DNA from: Gammaproteobacteria bacterium 39-13
GTDB lineage: Bacteria; Pseudomonadota; Gammaproteobacteria; Berkiellales; Berkiellaceae
Direction: 5' to 3'
Assembly (NCBI GenBank): GCA_001898235.1
Contig: MKTN01000038.1
Span: 124,001-188,000, forward strand
Length of the DNA: 64,000 nt
Notes under the pieces: generated by a model
Told to the model about the DNA's origin: nothing
What the model saw: only the letters and a program-made list of their open reading frames with translations
Database searches by the model: none
Shown: piece by piece, positions 45,547 to 54,707 of the stretch
Layout: the number at the start of each line of letters is the position of its first letter
Position numbering within the stretch: the first letter of the stretch is position 1
Position numbers and translations under genes: made by a program

Positions 45547-46239
45547 TTAAATCCGTTCGTAAATCAGATCTCTTATTACGTGCCCTAATTTTTGACCACG
45601 CATTTCAAATTTAGTGATAGGACGTTCAAATGGCGAAGGTGCGTATTGTCCTTGACCAAAACAATTGCGAAAAGAAGTGCTTTTATCCAGTACAGCCAAC
45701 ATATGATCAGCATAATCCTGCCAATCCGTTGCCAATCGAAATTGCCCATGAAGTTTTAATTTTTGTGCCACCATTTCAACGAAAACGTCTTGCACAATGC
45801 GTCTTTTGTGATGCTTTTTCTTCGGCCAAGGATCGGCAAATAGCAGCAAAACTCTATCTAAGCTAGTAGGCGCAACATGCTTTAATACTTCGATAGCATC
45901 GTCAGCAAATACTTTCAGATTGGTTAATTCTTGCGACATTGCATTGGCCAGAGTTCGTCCTACACCTGGTTGATGCACCTCTATGCCAAGGAAATCCATT
46001 TCAGGATGTTGTTTTGCCAAGGCTATCAACGAATCTCCCATGCCAAAACCAATCTCAAGTACTCTTGGCGCTTCTCTGCCAAAGATCTTATTCCAATCAA
46101 AAACCTCTTGTCCTTCAGAGAGAGCGATACCATAACGTGGCCATCCTTCTTGGATGGCTTCCTGTTGGCTTGGCGTCATTCTGCCCTGACGTAAAACGAA
46201 ACTGCGAATAGGACGATGTATTTTTTCTATGTCAGTCAT
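45547..46239 (-). CDS. trmB: tRNA (guanine-N7-)-methyltransferase
   Basis: Methylates G46 of tRNAs. The 230-residue class I enzyme has the SAM motif LEIGFGMGDSLI, GIEVHQPGV, LFADPWPKKKHHKRRIV (catalytic/tRNA-binding signature) and the C-terminal ITKFEMRGQKLGH. The ATG at 46239 (MTDIEKIHRPIRSFVLRQGRM) matches the family start; a TTG at 46275 would add 12 residues. It is divergent from the tRNA-Gly gene. Confidence 0.94.
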   Translation of the reverse strand: MTDIEKIHRPIRSFVLRQGRMTPSQQEAIQEGWPRYGIALSEGQEVFDWNKIFGREAPRVLEIGFGMGDSLIALAKQHPEMDFLGIEVHQPGVGRTLANAMSQELTNLKVFADDAIEVLKHVAPTSLDRVLLLFADPWPKKKHHKRRIVQDVFVEMVAQKLKLHGQFRLATDWQDYADHMLAVLDKSTSFRNCFGQGQYAPSPFERPITKFEMRGQKLGHVIRDLIYERI

Positions 46240-46363
46240 TGAACTATTTTGTCTTAATTTTAGCAAGGAGGCCAAATACTACCAGGTTCATCACGTTAAT
46301 TCAGCTAAAGACGCGCCTCAACTAGCGTCATGAGATGCATTTTGCCATAATAGGCGACCAAAA

Positions 46364-46437
46364 GCGGGTGTAGTACAATGGTAGTACCTCAGCTTCCCAA
46401 GCTGATGACGTGGGTTCGATTCCCATCACCCGCTCCA
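46364..46437 (+). tRNA. tRNA-Gly (CCC)
   Basis: A complete cloverleaf of 74 bases with encoded CCA. The acceptor stem GCGGGTG pairs with CACCCGC, the anticodon stem is TCAGC/GCTGA with loop TTCCCAA (anticodon CCC), and the T arm is GGGTTCGATTCCC with one extra flanking pair. The sequence resembles the E. coli tRNA-Gly(CCC)/(UCC) group. Confidence 0.96.
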
Positions 46438-46498
46438 TCATTCTCACCCTGTTTTATAGAGTCACTCTCACATCCTTGCGTGCATTAGGAGGATAATC

Positions 46499-48463
46499 AT
46501 GTCGTTACATCCCAAAAAATCTAGTCCCTTAAAAGGCTTATTTCGTGTATTGATAGGTCTTATAGGACTATCTATTGCCGTTGCCATTATACTTCCTATC
46601 GCCGCATTTATTTTCTTTGATCCAAATGATTATAAAGAGCAAATAGGTACATTTATCACCGAAAATTCCGGCTTGCCTTTAGAAATACATGGCAAAATCG
46701 AAATGAAATATTTTCCGTGGTTAGGCCTTAACGTCCAAGATATTCGATTGGCTCAAGCTCCCTCATTTGGTGATGGACAATTCATTAATGTGGAAGCCAT
46801 TGATTTTAAAATGCCAGTTCGTGAACTATTACGTCGTCATTTGATCATTGAATCACTTAATGTGAAAGGGCTAGAAGTACATTTGGTAAAGCAAGCTAAT
46901 GGCTCAACCAATTGGGATTATTTCTCAAAGCAGATCAAAGAAAAGAAAGCAACTGCTGATAAACCAAAAACCCAAGCAACAGACGATAATAAGCCTAAAA
47001 AGAAGAAACTAACCTTTGCATTGAACAATGTGGATGCAACAGATGCAGCTATCTTCCTTGAAGACAAACAACAACAAGAAACAATTGCTTTAAAAAATTT
47101 ACAACTTAAAGGTCATGCAGGGCAACAACCTAATGTGTTCCCTATCTCCGGCCAATTTAATTTATCGCAACAAAATAACAAAACAAAGCAAATCCTGAGT
47201 GGACATAATGAATTTAAAGGTCAGCTTTCTTTTGCAAAAGGCTTTAGTGCAAACCTCGATACATCAATGTCTTTAACACTACCGCAATCGTTACCGTGGC
47301 AAGAAGCCGACGTCAACATGCATATCGATATCGATCCCACTAAAGCAATCACGCTCAGCGATATCCGTTTTCATGCCGGGGACACCAATGCCACGGGAAG
47401 TTGTACCATTGCGATGAATAAAAATGTTCCCATTTCCTTTAAACTTGCGATTGATCAGTTAAACCTGGATAAACTGCAAAAAAAGGCAAATAACAATACC
47501 GCGAATGCAGCCTCTGGCAATGCCAAAACAACGCAAACCAACGTTTCCTCCCAGGTGAGTAAACCAATAACCATGCCTGCGCTCAATGGCGAGATAACTA
47601 TCAAGCAATTGATTGCTAAAGATCTCACTCTAGACAATGTTAAAGCGACCATCAAAACAGAAAATAACGTATTAAAAGCTAATCCATTAACTGCTGATTT
47701 CTATCAAGGCAGGCTCTCCTTATCAGCAACCAAAGATTTAGCGAAAGCTTCAGCGCCGGTCTTGTTACAAGGCTCGCTGAATAATATAGAAATGCAGAAC
47801 TTATTAGCTGCCCTCAAACAAGAGCAATACATTTCTGGAAGAGCCAGCATTGATTTCAATTTAGCGCAATCTGAGCAAATGCCTAATGGTATTGTGAAAA
47901 TGCATCTCAAAAACGGAACACTTAATGGCATTGATGTAAAGTATTACTTGAATCTTGCGCAATCACTGTTTAACAAAGAAAAAGCACCAGGGCAAGATAC
48001 AAAATCAACGCCTTTTGGTGATTTAACCGCCACTTTAGCGCTGCACGATAATATGATTGATAATAATGATCTACTGATTACCTCACCTGATTTTAAAGCA
48101 AATGGTGATGGTAGTATCAATTTGAATAATAAAACGATTGAATACAAACTCAAGGCCTTTCGTCAATATAGTGATAATCGCGAACACACCAACTACCCTT
48201 TAGCTATCCGCATTAAAGGTACCTTGCAACATCCGAAAGTGGAACCTGATATGGACTTATACATGAAAGCGTCACTTGAAAAGGAAATGAAGAAGCAAGT
48301 TGAGAAAAATCTGAATAAGTTTCTTGGCGTAAAACCAAGTAACAACAATGATGCTTCACAAAATAATTCCCAAAATACAGAGAAATCTCCTGAAGATGTT
48401 TTAAAAGAAAAATTGGAGAAAAAGATTAATAAGGGATTAAAGAAATTATTTAAAGAGCAATAA
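46499..48463 (+). CDS. AsmA family protein
   Basis: A 654-residue AsmA-type protein, linked in other bacteria to outer-membrane assembly or lipid transport. There is an N-terminal membrane anchor (about 18-42) and then the family opening FFDPNDYKEQIGTFITENSGLPLEIHGKIEMKYFPWLGL. Long beta-rich repeats follow and a C-terminal AsmA domain (LLAALKQEQYISGRASIDFNLAQ ... KSTPFGDLTATLALHDNMIDNNDLLI). The C-terminus is Lys/Asn/Gln-rich. GGAGG at 46489-46493 precedes the ATG. mutY follows after a palindrome cluster. Confidence 0.9.
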   Translation: MSLHPKKSSPLKGLFRVLIGLIGLSIAVAIILPIAAFIFFDPNDYKEQIGTFITENSGLPLEIHGKIEMKYFPWLGLNVQDIRLAQAPSFGDGQFINVEAIDFKMPVRELLRRHLIIESLNVKGLEVHLVKQANGSTNWDYFSKQIKEKKATADKPKTQATDDNKPKKKKLTFALNNVDATDAAIFLEDKQQQETIALKNLQLKGHAGQQPNVFPISGQFNLSQQNNKTKQILSGHNEFKGQLSFAKGFSANLDTSMSLTLPQSLPWQEADVNMHIDIDPTKAITLSDIRFHAGDTNATGSCTIAMNKNVPISFKLAIDQLNLDKLQKKANNNTANAASGNAKTTQTNVSSQVSKPITMPALNGEITIKQLIAKDLTLDNVKATIKTENNVLKANPLTADFYQGRLSLSATKDLAKASAPVLLQGSLNNIEMQNLLAALKQEQYISGRASIDFNLAQSEQMPNGIVKMHLKNGTLNGIDVKYYLNLAQSLFNKEKAPGQDTKSTPFGDLTATLALHDNMIDNNDLLITSPDFKANGDGSINLNNKTIEYKLKAFRQYSDNREHTNYPLAIRIKGTLQHPKVEPDMDLYMKASLEKEMKKQVEKNLNKFLGVKPSNNNDASQNNSQNTEKSPEDVLKEKLEKKINKGLKKLFKEQ

Positions 48464-48493
48464 TGACCGCGCTAAAAAAATGAGAGATGATAA

Positions 48494-48556
48494 ACCCTCG
48501 CAGCAAGCTGCCCCCTTTGATTGCAAAGGGGGGATATATGGCGCTTCGCGCCACTT
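48494..48556. repeat. Short palindrome cluster between asmA and mutY
   Basis: Contains CAGCAAGCTG, CCCCCTTTGATTGCAAAGGGGGG and GGCGCTTCGCGCC in 63 bases. The last palindrome and the C/G-rich hairpin recur after hemW (40506-40580), so it belongs to a REP-like family. Confidence 0.55.
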
Positions 48557-48588
48557 GAGACAGCGAGTTCAGCGCACTTTGTAGACAA

Positions 48589-49683
48589 ATGTCAAATATG
48601 AAAAAAACAGCAATGAAAATCACCCATCTTCCCACTCCCTGGTTTCATCAACAAATTCTAGCGTGGTATGACCAACAAGGTCGACATACACTGCCTTGGA
48701 AAAAGGCTATCAATGCTTATCGGGTTTGGGTATCAGAAATCATGTTGCAACAAACCCAAGTGTCAACGGTGATCCCTTATTTTAAAAGATTTATGAAAAC
48801 CTTTCCGAATGTAAAAACATTGGCGAAAGCGCCACTAGATGATGTGTTACATCTATGGGCTGGATTAGGTTACTACGCACGTGGACGTAATTTGCACAAA
48901 ACGGCACAAATGATACACCAACAATATCAAGACAAATTTCCTTCCACCGTTGAAGCGCTCATGGAACTTCCTGGTATCGGACGCTCGACCGCTGGCGCTA
49001 TCGTGGCTCAAGCTTTTAATCTTCGCGCCCCCATCTGTGATGGAAATGTTAAACGGGTATTAAGCCGATTGCATTGCATCGGTGGATGGCCTGGCCAAAA
49101 AGAGGTTGAAGCCATTTTATGGGAATTAGCAAACCATTATACGCCTTCTGAGCGAGTGGCTGATTATACCCAAGCCATGATGGACATAGGGGCTACCTTA
49201 TGCACCCGATCTTCACCAAATTGTTCAGCATGTCCTTTACAAAAACGTTGCCAAGCTTATGCAGAAGATAAACAACATATTTATCCACAAAAAAAGCCGC
49301 AAAAAACGTTACCCTCTCGGCAAACTCTGATGCTTTGTCTTTTAAACAAAAACAAAGAAATTTTACTACAACAACGTCCGCAAAAAGGGATCTGGGGCGG
49401 GTTATGGAGTTTACCGCAATTTGACGATAAAGAAACACTGACTGCTTTTATTCAACAGCATTTTGGTTTAAAGCGTCTCACGCTTTCGCCGCTTGTTGAA
49501 ATCCAGCATACCTTTACTCATTTTCATTTAACCATTACACCTTGGCAGGGAAAAATTTCCAAATCAACAGCGTTACAAACAGAGGACCTACACTGGGTAG
49601 ATGCAAAAGCGCTGAAAAAATTGGGCTTTCCTGCGCCCGTTAAAAAATTACTACGATATGATATGATTGCCGAAAATATGTAA
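48589..49683 (+). CDS. mutY: Adenine DNA glycosylase MutY
   Basis: Removes adenine mispaired with 8-oxoguanine. The 364-residue protein has the HhH-GPD core: LPWKKAINAYRVWVSEIMLQQTQV (catalytic Glu), LPGIGRSTAGAIVAQAFN with the following catalytic Asp in ICDGNVKRVLSR, the 4Fe-4S ligands CTRSSPNCSACPLQKRC, and a C-terminal MutT-like domain (LLQQRPQKGIWGGLWSLPQ). The start is ambiguous among methionines 1, 4 and 9; no ribosome site decides. yggX follows 11 bases later, the usual pair. Confidence 0.94.
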   Translation: MSNMKKTAMKITHLPTPWFHQQILAWYDQQGRHTLPWKKAINAYRVWVSEIMLQQTQVSTVIPYFKRFMKTFPNVKTLAKAPLDDVLHLWAGLGYYARGRNLHKTAQMIHQQYQDKFPSTVEALMELPGIGRSTAGAIVAQAFNLRAPICDGNVKRVLSRLHCIGGWPGQKEVEAILWELANHYTPSERVADYTQAMMDIGATLCTRSSPNCSACPLQKRCQAYAEDKQHIYPQKKPQKTLPSRQTLMLCLLNKNKEILLQQRPQKGIWGGLWSLPQFDDKETLTAFIQQHFGLKRLTLSPLVEIQHTFTHFHLTITPWQGKISKSTALQTEDLHWVDAKALKKLGFPAPVKKLLRYDMIAENM

Positions 49684-49694
49684 GAGGTAAGACA

Positions 49695-49967
49695 ATGAAT
49701 CAGCGCATGGTATTTTGCCAAAAATTGCAAAAAGAAGCCCCCGGATTAACTCGTGTTCCTTATCCTGGACCTTTAGGCCAACGTATTTTTGAATCTATTT
49801 GTATGGAAGCCTGGCAGCAGTGGCTACAACAACAAACCTTATTAATTAATGAAAATCGTTTGAATGTGCTTGATCCTAAATCACGCAGCTTTTTAGAAAA
49901 TGAAATGCAAAAATTCTTATTCGAAGGCGCTGATGAAAAACCTGCAGGATTTAAGCCGATTGAATAG
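49695..49967 (+). CDS. yggX: Fe(2+)-trafficking protein YggX
   Basis: A 90-residue protein connected to iron-sulfur cluster repair and oxidative-stress resistance. It has RMVFCQKLQKEAPGL with the conserved Cys, PYPGPLGQRIFESICMEAWQQWLQQQTLLINENRLN and the C-terminal FLFEGADEKPAGFKPIE. Full length. It is cotranscribed with mutY. Confidence 0.95.
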   Translation: MNQRMVFCQKLQKEAPGLTRVPYPGPLGQRIFESICMEAWQQWLQQQTLLINENRLNVLDPKSRSFLENEMQKFLFEGADEKPAGFKPIE

Positions 49968-49979
49968 TGCTTGAGCACT

Positions 49980-50033
49980 AAAAAAGCGCAGCATTTATCC
50001 TCTTTTCAATGCAAATATGATCAAATGCTGCGC
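49980..50033 (-). terminator. Terminator of the second leader-peptide gene
   Basis: On the minus strand an 11-bp perfect stem (GCGCAGCATTT/AAATGCTGCGC, 50033-50023 with 49996-49986) is followed by six T residues. The loop is long (26 bases), so strength is uncertain. It is eight bases downstream of the peptide gene. Confidence 0.6.
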
Positions 50034-50041
50034 ATATGCTT

Positions 50042-50302
50042 TTAAGCAAAATAAGACCAAGCGATACCACCTAGTACAATTGCAGAGCCAACTGCCGCCC
50101 CAGCACCAAGACCCAATGCGCCACCAATGCCTAAACCCATATATCCCCCAATCACACCAGCAATTCCTGAATCAGCACCTAAAGTGCTTACGCCTACGAT
50201 TGCACCTAATACAGTGCCGCCAACACTACAGCCTAAAATGGTTTCTGCTTTAGAAACACCGCCGCTCACTGCCGTTACTTCGATTTGATTAAGTTCTTTC
50301 AT
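50042..50302 (-). CDS. Bacteriocin-like double-glycine leader peptide
   Basis: An 86-residue protein with the leader MKELNQIEVTAVSGG (Gly-Gly at 14-15) and a very Gly/Ala-rich hydrophobic body with repeated small-residue spacing (GxxxG-like) to the end AWSYFA. This is the composition of class II bacteriocins and related pore-forming peptides. AGAGGA lies six bases before the ATG. No ABC exporter or immunity gene is adjacent. Activity and export are inferred from the leader only; a membrane-embedded toxin or signal peptide are other options. Confidence 0.7.
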   Translation of the reverse strand: MKELNQIEVTAVSGGVSKAETILGCSVGGTVLGAIVGVSTLGADSGIAGVIGGYMGLGIGGALGLGAGAAVGSAIVLGGIAWSYFA

Positions 50303-50346
50303 GGTTATCCTCTTAAAATAAAATTGTTAACTGATTGATAAACACA

Positions 50347-50362
50347 TTGTGAGCGATCACTC
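50347..50362. promoter_or_regulatory. Near-perfect 16-bp palindrome upstream of the leader-peptide gene
   Basis: GTGAGCGATCACTCAC is symmetric at 14 of 16 positions and lies 45 bases upstream of the peptide start, a place where a dimeric repressor could act. The rest of this 368-base gap (50303-50670) contains no gene I can support, only AT-rich DNA and the presumed tRNA-Phe promoter. Confidence 0.35.
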
Positions 50363-50670
50363 ACTCACTGTCAAGCGTTCGAAATAGCCGCTTATCATTT
50401 ACAAAACTTAGTTAACAATCTTATATTTTAAGAGATTGAAACATCTTAGCGGGTTTTCAAGAAGAAAAATAAAAGGGACTGGCTAACGCGTCGTGATAAT
50501 AAGCAAAGCTCACCCTATATAAGTTAGTTTTTATTATGAAATGATAAACTTGACACCTTAGCCGTCTTACAGTTTAATGAGCGCCTCGTCTTTATTAGAC
50601 GGCAAATGAAAGTTAGCTCACAGCAATCGCTTTTTAGGTAACAATAAAATGCGAGTGAGAAGAGAAATAT

Positions 50671-50746
<76 letters not shown>

Positions 50747-50749
50747 CGT

Positions 50750-51619
50750 TTACGGTTTTGCATCCTTCTTTGTTTCTTCTTCCTTCACCTTATCCACTTG
50801 GCTTTGCTCCTTCTGCGCTTTAATACGAGCAATATGACGCATAATCATGCCCGCATTTTCCTTCCCTGTGCCAAGAATATTGGAGTAAAACTGGATAATA
50901 ACTTGTGCCCCAACGTTAGGCGGAACAGTTGTGTCGGTAGACGAAAAGACATTTGTTACAACGCTATCACCATACTTAGCAACCAACTCATTTAATACCC
51001 CTTGCAACAATGCATCTGCTTTGGCGCCATCTTCTGGCTGGTGCGGCGATTTAATACCCGCCTCAATCACATAACGCTTTGTATCCAATAGATGACTTAG
51101 TAACGCTCTAAAATCTTTATCTTCCCAAAGCGTATTCAAATCAAAAGCAATCGTGTTATTTGCACTTTCAAGCTTTACTACGGCACGCGGATCCTTTCCA
51201 TTGAGATGTTGATATAAATCAATAGTCGCCTTTAGATAGAGTACGATATTGTCATCCGGGGCATGTTGCAAATGCTGATAGAAAATCGAATTCACAAACT
51301 CAGCTGAATATGAAGAAACCAGGGCAGTATCTTCATTCTCTCTTAAAGTTTGCTTTACCTTTTGAATAAATCGCGCAAATTCTTTGGGATGATTTTTGGC
51401 AATCATATCGAATAAGGGCTGCTTTTTAAGTTCCTCTTCAAAACGCCAACTTAGATACTCTGGATAGAGGTACTGATTGGACAGTTTTGCTCCCCCCATT
51501 CCTAGTACAAGCGCAATAACTAAAGCGATAAGGCGTTTAGGCTTAGAGCGGATCCAAAAAACTGGCAAAGCGGCTACAACAGCAATCCCTATTCCAACTA
51601 AAACGTTAAAAGTCGCCAT
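50750..51619 (-). CDS. Unrecognised membrane-anchored protein
   Basis: A 289-residue protein that I cannot place in a family. Two hydrophobic segments (about 4-22 and 30-48) form an N-terminal membrane hairpin. A largely helical soluble domain follows (about 55-265), then a Lys/Glu/Gln-rich charged tail (KEEETKKDAKP). The spacing of charged residues suggests a folded cytosolic or periplasmic domain. No ribosome site is strong. It converges on tRNA-Phe. Possible Legionellales-restricted protein. Confidence 0.6.
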   Translation of the reverse strand: MATFNVLVGIGIAVVAALPVFWIRSKPKRLIALVIALVLGMGGAKLSNQYLYPEYLSWRFEEELKKQPLFDMIAKNHPKEFARFIQKVKQTLRENEDTALVSSYSAEFVNSIFYQHLQHAPDDNIVLYLKATIDLYQHLNGKDPRAVVKLESANNTIAFDLNTLWEDKDFRALLSHLLDTKRYVIEAGIKSPHQPEDGAKADALLQGVLNELVAKYGDSVVTNVFSSTDTTVPPNVGAQVIIQFYSNILGTGKENAGMIMRHIARIKAQKEQSQVDKVKEEETKKDAKP

Positions 51620-51729
51620 AAAATTCCAACTCCCTTTGGATCATTTTTTTACACCGTAACATTACAAGGGGGAATTTTCTATCACTTAGAGGGCTAGGAA
51701 ACAAAATTAAGATAACAAACTTTTAATAT

Positions 51730-53403
51730 TTAGAAACCACTCTTATGCCCAGTTTTCTTTTTATCTGCATCAGGCTCTTGGACTGCGTTAAGCATCGGCG
51801 TCGATCCCGTCGGTTTTGCTGTCTGGCTAAGCTCTTGTAATCTGTCACTATGAGTTTTGAAATGTTCAAAACCGTAAGAAGCGGCTCGAGGACGCCCTTC
51901 TGCTTTTTTAACCTCAAGAGCGGGCATCGTAGGTAGGGAAGCTGAACGCTCTCGAAGCGAAGCCGTTGTCTCACTTTTTACATTGGTTAATGACGTAGGC
52001 ATTTCTGCCTTTTGCCATTTTTTGTTTTCAACTTTATCAAGCACTCTATTTGCAAACTCTATATTACTCATCATTTTTGTAGCATAGCTTGCAAGGTAAG
52101 CCTCCGGATTCTTTTTCATTTCTTCCAATTTTTCCTTTTCCATTTTGAGATCATTTGCATTGCGTGCAAGAAGACGTTTTTCCTGCTCCCGGAAATCAGG
52201 AGAAACACTTCTTACACCTGCTAATTTTTTTGCTTCTCTCAAATCAACAGGTATATTGTGCAAAAATTGAACTTTCTTTTCCTGACTTTCAATTAATTTT
52301 TGTAGATATTTGGCATTAAGTACGCCTTGCAAATGTGTCTGAAGCTTTTCATCAAATTCAGTGTTAAAACCTTTGATTCCCTGGCCATCTTTATATTTTT
52401 TAACATCTTCAAACAGTGCATCATTCTTCAAAAGTAAACCAACAATAGGCTCCATATCATTTTGTATGATATCCTTGTTAAGTTTTGCTCCTAAATCACC
52501 GCTAAATGTAGACTGAAGGTGTCGATCTAGATAGTTGTTGTTAAATTCTATAAGAAATGCTTGATTGTACAGATCATTTTTTTTACTGGCAGTTGTCTTT
52601 GCAGCTTTGGCCATGCCTGTTTTCAAGTAATCTCTGGCTTCAATTGTTTGTGCCCTTTGTACCCTTGAAAAATGAGCATTTTTAGGATCTATCGCAATTT
52701 TTTGGTCAAATTCTTTTATTTTAGTGTCGAGCTCTTCAATTTTTCTTATACTGACTCCACGACGATTATTTTTTCCTTCAATGTATCTTTGTTTAAAATC
52801 AGCAAATTCCATTTTTGCAAGTTGATCATTCACTTTGCCATATTTCTCTTCATAATATGCGTTGGCTGCTTTATCTCTAATTTGTTTTATTAAATCTTTG
52901 GTACCTTTTTTTTCGTTGATGATTTTTACCCGAGCACTTTTCTTAATTTTGATGATCTCATCTTGGATCTGTTTTTTGTTTTTTGAGGGGTCCTCCTTGA
53001 TTTCCCTTATTCTTTCAGCTGCTTCCTTTTTAATCTCCTTGATATTTTCGGCTGATTTTTCTTTTCTGTTATTAACATTATTTTCTGTTTTAGATTTATT
53101 TTTCCTTTTAGAATCATAATTTATTGCACCCGCTATTGTTGCTAATGAAGCAACAGAGGCGACGCTCGCCAATGCCGCCGTACCAGATACTCCCGCAACC
53201 GTCGCCCCAAGTCCAACAGCAACTCCGGCGACCACAGGTGCTGCTAATCCTCCTGACAACCCTATTGCCGTTGCAGCCACCACAACCCCTAGGACAATGC
53301 CACCCGCTACCACCTTACCTTTGTGTCTTTGATACCAAGGGCGTAGATGCCAGGGTTTTTCTGGTTTCTCTGCTGCATTAGTTGGCGCGCCTGTCGTCGT
53401 CAT
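51730..53403 (-). CDS. Unrecognised protein with glycine-zipper hydrophobic N-terminus and long coiled coil
   Basis: A 557-residue protein. Residues 30-95 are a Gly/Ala/Val-rich hydrophobic region (VVAGGIVLGVVVAATAIGL and AAPVVAGVAVGLGATVAGV), probably a membrane hairpin with glycine-zipper packing. From about 98 to 460 it is Lys/Glu-rich and helical, with likely coiled coil (ENIKEIKKEAAERIREIKE). The C-terminal 90 residues are Ser/Ala/Lys-rich and low complexity. There is no signal peptide and no family I know. The architecture and Lys-rich content suggest a host-directed substrate, but this is inference. Confidence 0.6.
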   Translation of the reverse strand: MTTTGAPTNAAEKPEKPWHLRPWYQRHKGKVVAGGIVLGVVVAATAIGLSGGLAAPVVAGVAVGLGATVAGVSGTAALASVASVASLATIAGAINYDSKRKNKSKTENNVNNRKEKSAENIKEIKKEAAERIREIKEDPSKNKKQIQDEIIKIKKSARVKIINEKKGTKDLIKQIRDKAANAYYEEKYGKVNDQLAKMEFADFKQRYIEGKNNRRGVSIRKIEELDTKIKEFDQKIAIDPKNAHFSRVQRAQTIEARDYLKTGMAKAAKTTASKKNDLYNQAFLIEFNNNYLDRHLQSTFSGDLGAKLNKDIIQNDMEPIVGLLLKNDALFEDVKKYKDGQGIKGFNTEFDEKLQTHLQGVLNAKYLQKLIESQEKKVQFLHNIPVDLREAKKLAGVRSVSPDFREQEKRLLARNANDLKMEKEKLEEMKKNPEAYLASYATKMMSNIEFANRVLDKVENKKWQKAEMPTSLTNVKSETTASLRERSASLPTMPALEVKKAEGRPRAASYGFEHFKTHSDRLQELSQTAKPTGSTPMLNAVQEPDADKKKTGHKSGF

Positions 53404-53447
53404 AGAGGTTTTCTACCTGTAAGCGTTATGAATTCTTTTGCGCACAT

Positions 53448-53473
53448 AAAAAAACTGCATGAATTTCATGCAG
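53448..53473 (-). terminator. Rho-independent terminator of the Sel1-like gene
   Basis: On the minus strand an 8-bp stem (CTGCATGA/TCATGCAG) with a 3-base loop is followed by seven T residues. It lies about 100 bases downstream of the stop at 53577. Confidence 0.75.
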
Positions 53474-53576
53474 GTAAAATCATTTAAAGATATTTTGTAG
53501 ATGAGAGGAATACTACTTTAGTACAAGATTATAGATAGGTCAGAATTATTTAAACACCTTTAATCAACAATTTCTC

Positions 53577-54512
53577 TTATTCTTCATTTTTTTCATTTTG
53601 ATTTTGCTCAGTAGGCTGTGATTTATCTTGCATAGCTTGTACCCTTTCAAGATCTTGCTTTAATTGTGGACGATAACTTTCTGGTGTTTTCTGATTCTCT
53701 AGGCCTTTTTGATACCATTCAATAGCCATAGCTTTATTTTCATAGCTGTTTTCATAGATGTTGGCTAATTGATGCTGCGCGATGAAATTACCATTTTCAG
53801 CTAATTTCTTTATTTCTTGCAATGAGCAAATATAAATTTCATGATCATCTTTTTTAGCATAACAAGGCAGCGCTGCATCGAGAAATGTTTCCATTTCTTG
53901 GTAAATAGTTAGATTATCCTTATCGTCTAATAATTCCGCTTTGCGCTTTTGTTTAAGAGCATTCTCTTTGTCACTATTCAATTGTTCGATTTCTTTTTTC
54001 GTCGTATTAGAGATTTCTCCTTCAGGAGGCGCCTTTTTCAATTCTTCTTCTAACGCATTAATATCTTTTGTCAGCCGCTCTTTAAACTGCGAGGGCGTAC
54101 GAGGGTTTTCTACAGCTTTTTTAAACCATTTTAAAGTCATGGGAATATTTTGATGAAATTCGTGATAATTTCTTGCCAACATATCTTGCGCAATAAAATT
54201 ACCCTTTTCAGCCAATTTTTTATTACCGTTTAGCATGCATACCCGAATATCAATCTCTTCTTTTTCCTGATAGCAACGTGAATTCGATTCTAAAAGTGCA
54301 TCTAAATCCTCTAAGAATAAAATTCTTTCTTTATCAGCAGATCCTTTTGCTTGCGCCATTTGTTCTTGCGTTCCCTTGCGCGTTTTTTCAATCTCTTTTT
54401 TTTGTTCTTCTAATGATCCCGAAAGGGGTTTTTTATCATTTTGCGCAAACGAAAATGTTACCGCTAAAATTGTAATACTGGTTAATAATATAAGACCTGC
54501 TACTTTTTTCAT
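53577..54512 (-). CDS. Exported Sel1/TPR-like repeat protein with duplicated halves
   Basis: A 311-residue protein with a signal peptide (residues 1-23, cleavage after FSFA). The mature part is two related halves (about 65-160 and 195-295). Each has a helix with two conserved Cys (SRCYQ...RVCML and LPCYA...YICSL), then GNFIAQ-x-LA-x-xY and WF/YQKGxE typical of Sel1/TPR units. The paired Cys suggest disulfides, so a periplasmic or secreted location fits. The function is unknown. Confidence 0.65.
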   Translation of the reverse strand: MKKVAGLILLTSITILAVTFSFAQNDKKPLSGSLEEQKKEIEKTRKGTQEQMAQAKGSADKERILFLEDLDALLESNSRCYQEKEEIDIRVCMLNGNKKLAEKGNFIAQDMLARNYHEFHQNIPMTLKWFKKAVENPRTPSQFKERLTKDINALEEELKKAPPEGEISNTTKKEIEQLNSDKENALKQKRKAELLDDKDNLTIYQEMETFLDAALPCYAKKDDHEIYICSLQEIKKLAENGNFIAQHQLANIYENSYENKAMAIEWYQKGLENQKTPESYRPQLKQDLERVQAMQDKSQPTEQNQNEKNEE

Positions 54513-54549
54513 TGTAGTATCTCGTATTCAATTTTAATGAAGATTTGTA

Positions 54550-54660
54550 TAGTCACAGCAGATACGCTTTCGGATAGACGCCCACTTGAGCAACCCAGTA
54601 CATAAAAGTACATGAGGATTGCCAGAACGAAGACAACTGCACAATGAGATGCAATGACTA
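54550..54660 (+). repeat. Dispersed TAGTC element upstream of the hairpin cluster
   Basis: Starts TAGTCACAGCAGATACG, has TTTCGGATAGACGCC, the core CAGTACATAAAAGTACATGAGG and ATTGCCAGAACGAAGAC, and ends GACTA at 54656-54660. It is 111 bp long with clear terminal inverted TAGTC/GACTA. Confidence 0.8.
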
Positions 54661-54707
54661 TAAATGAAGAAGTATAGAGAATAGAAAGGTAGAAATGTGG
54701 ATGAACT

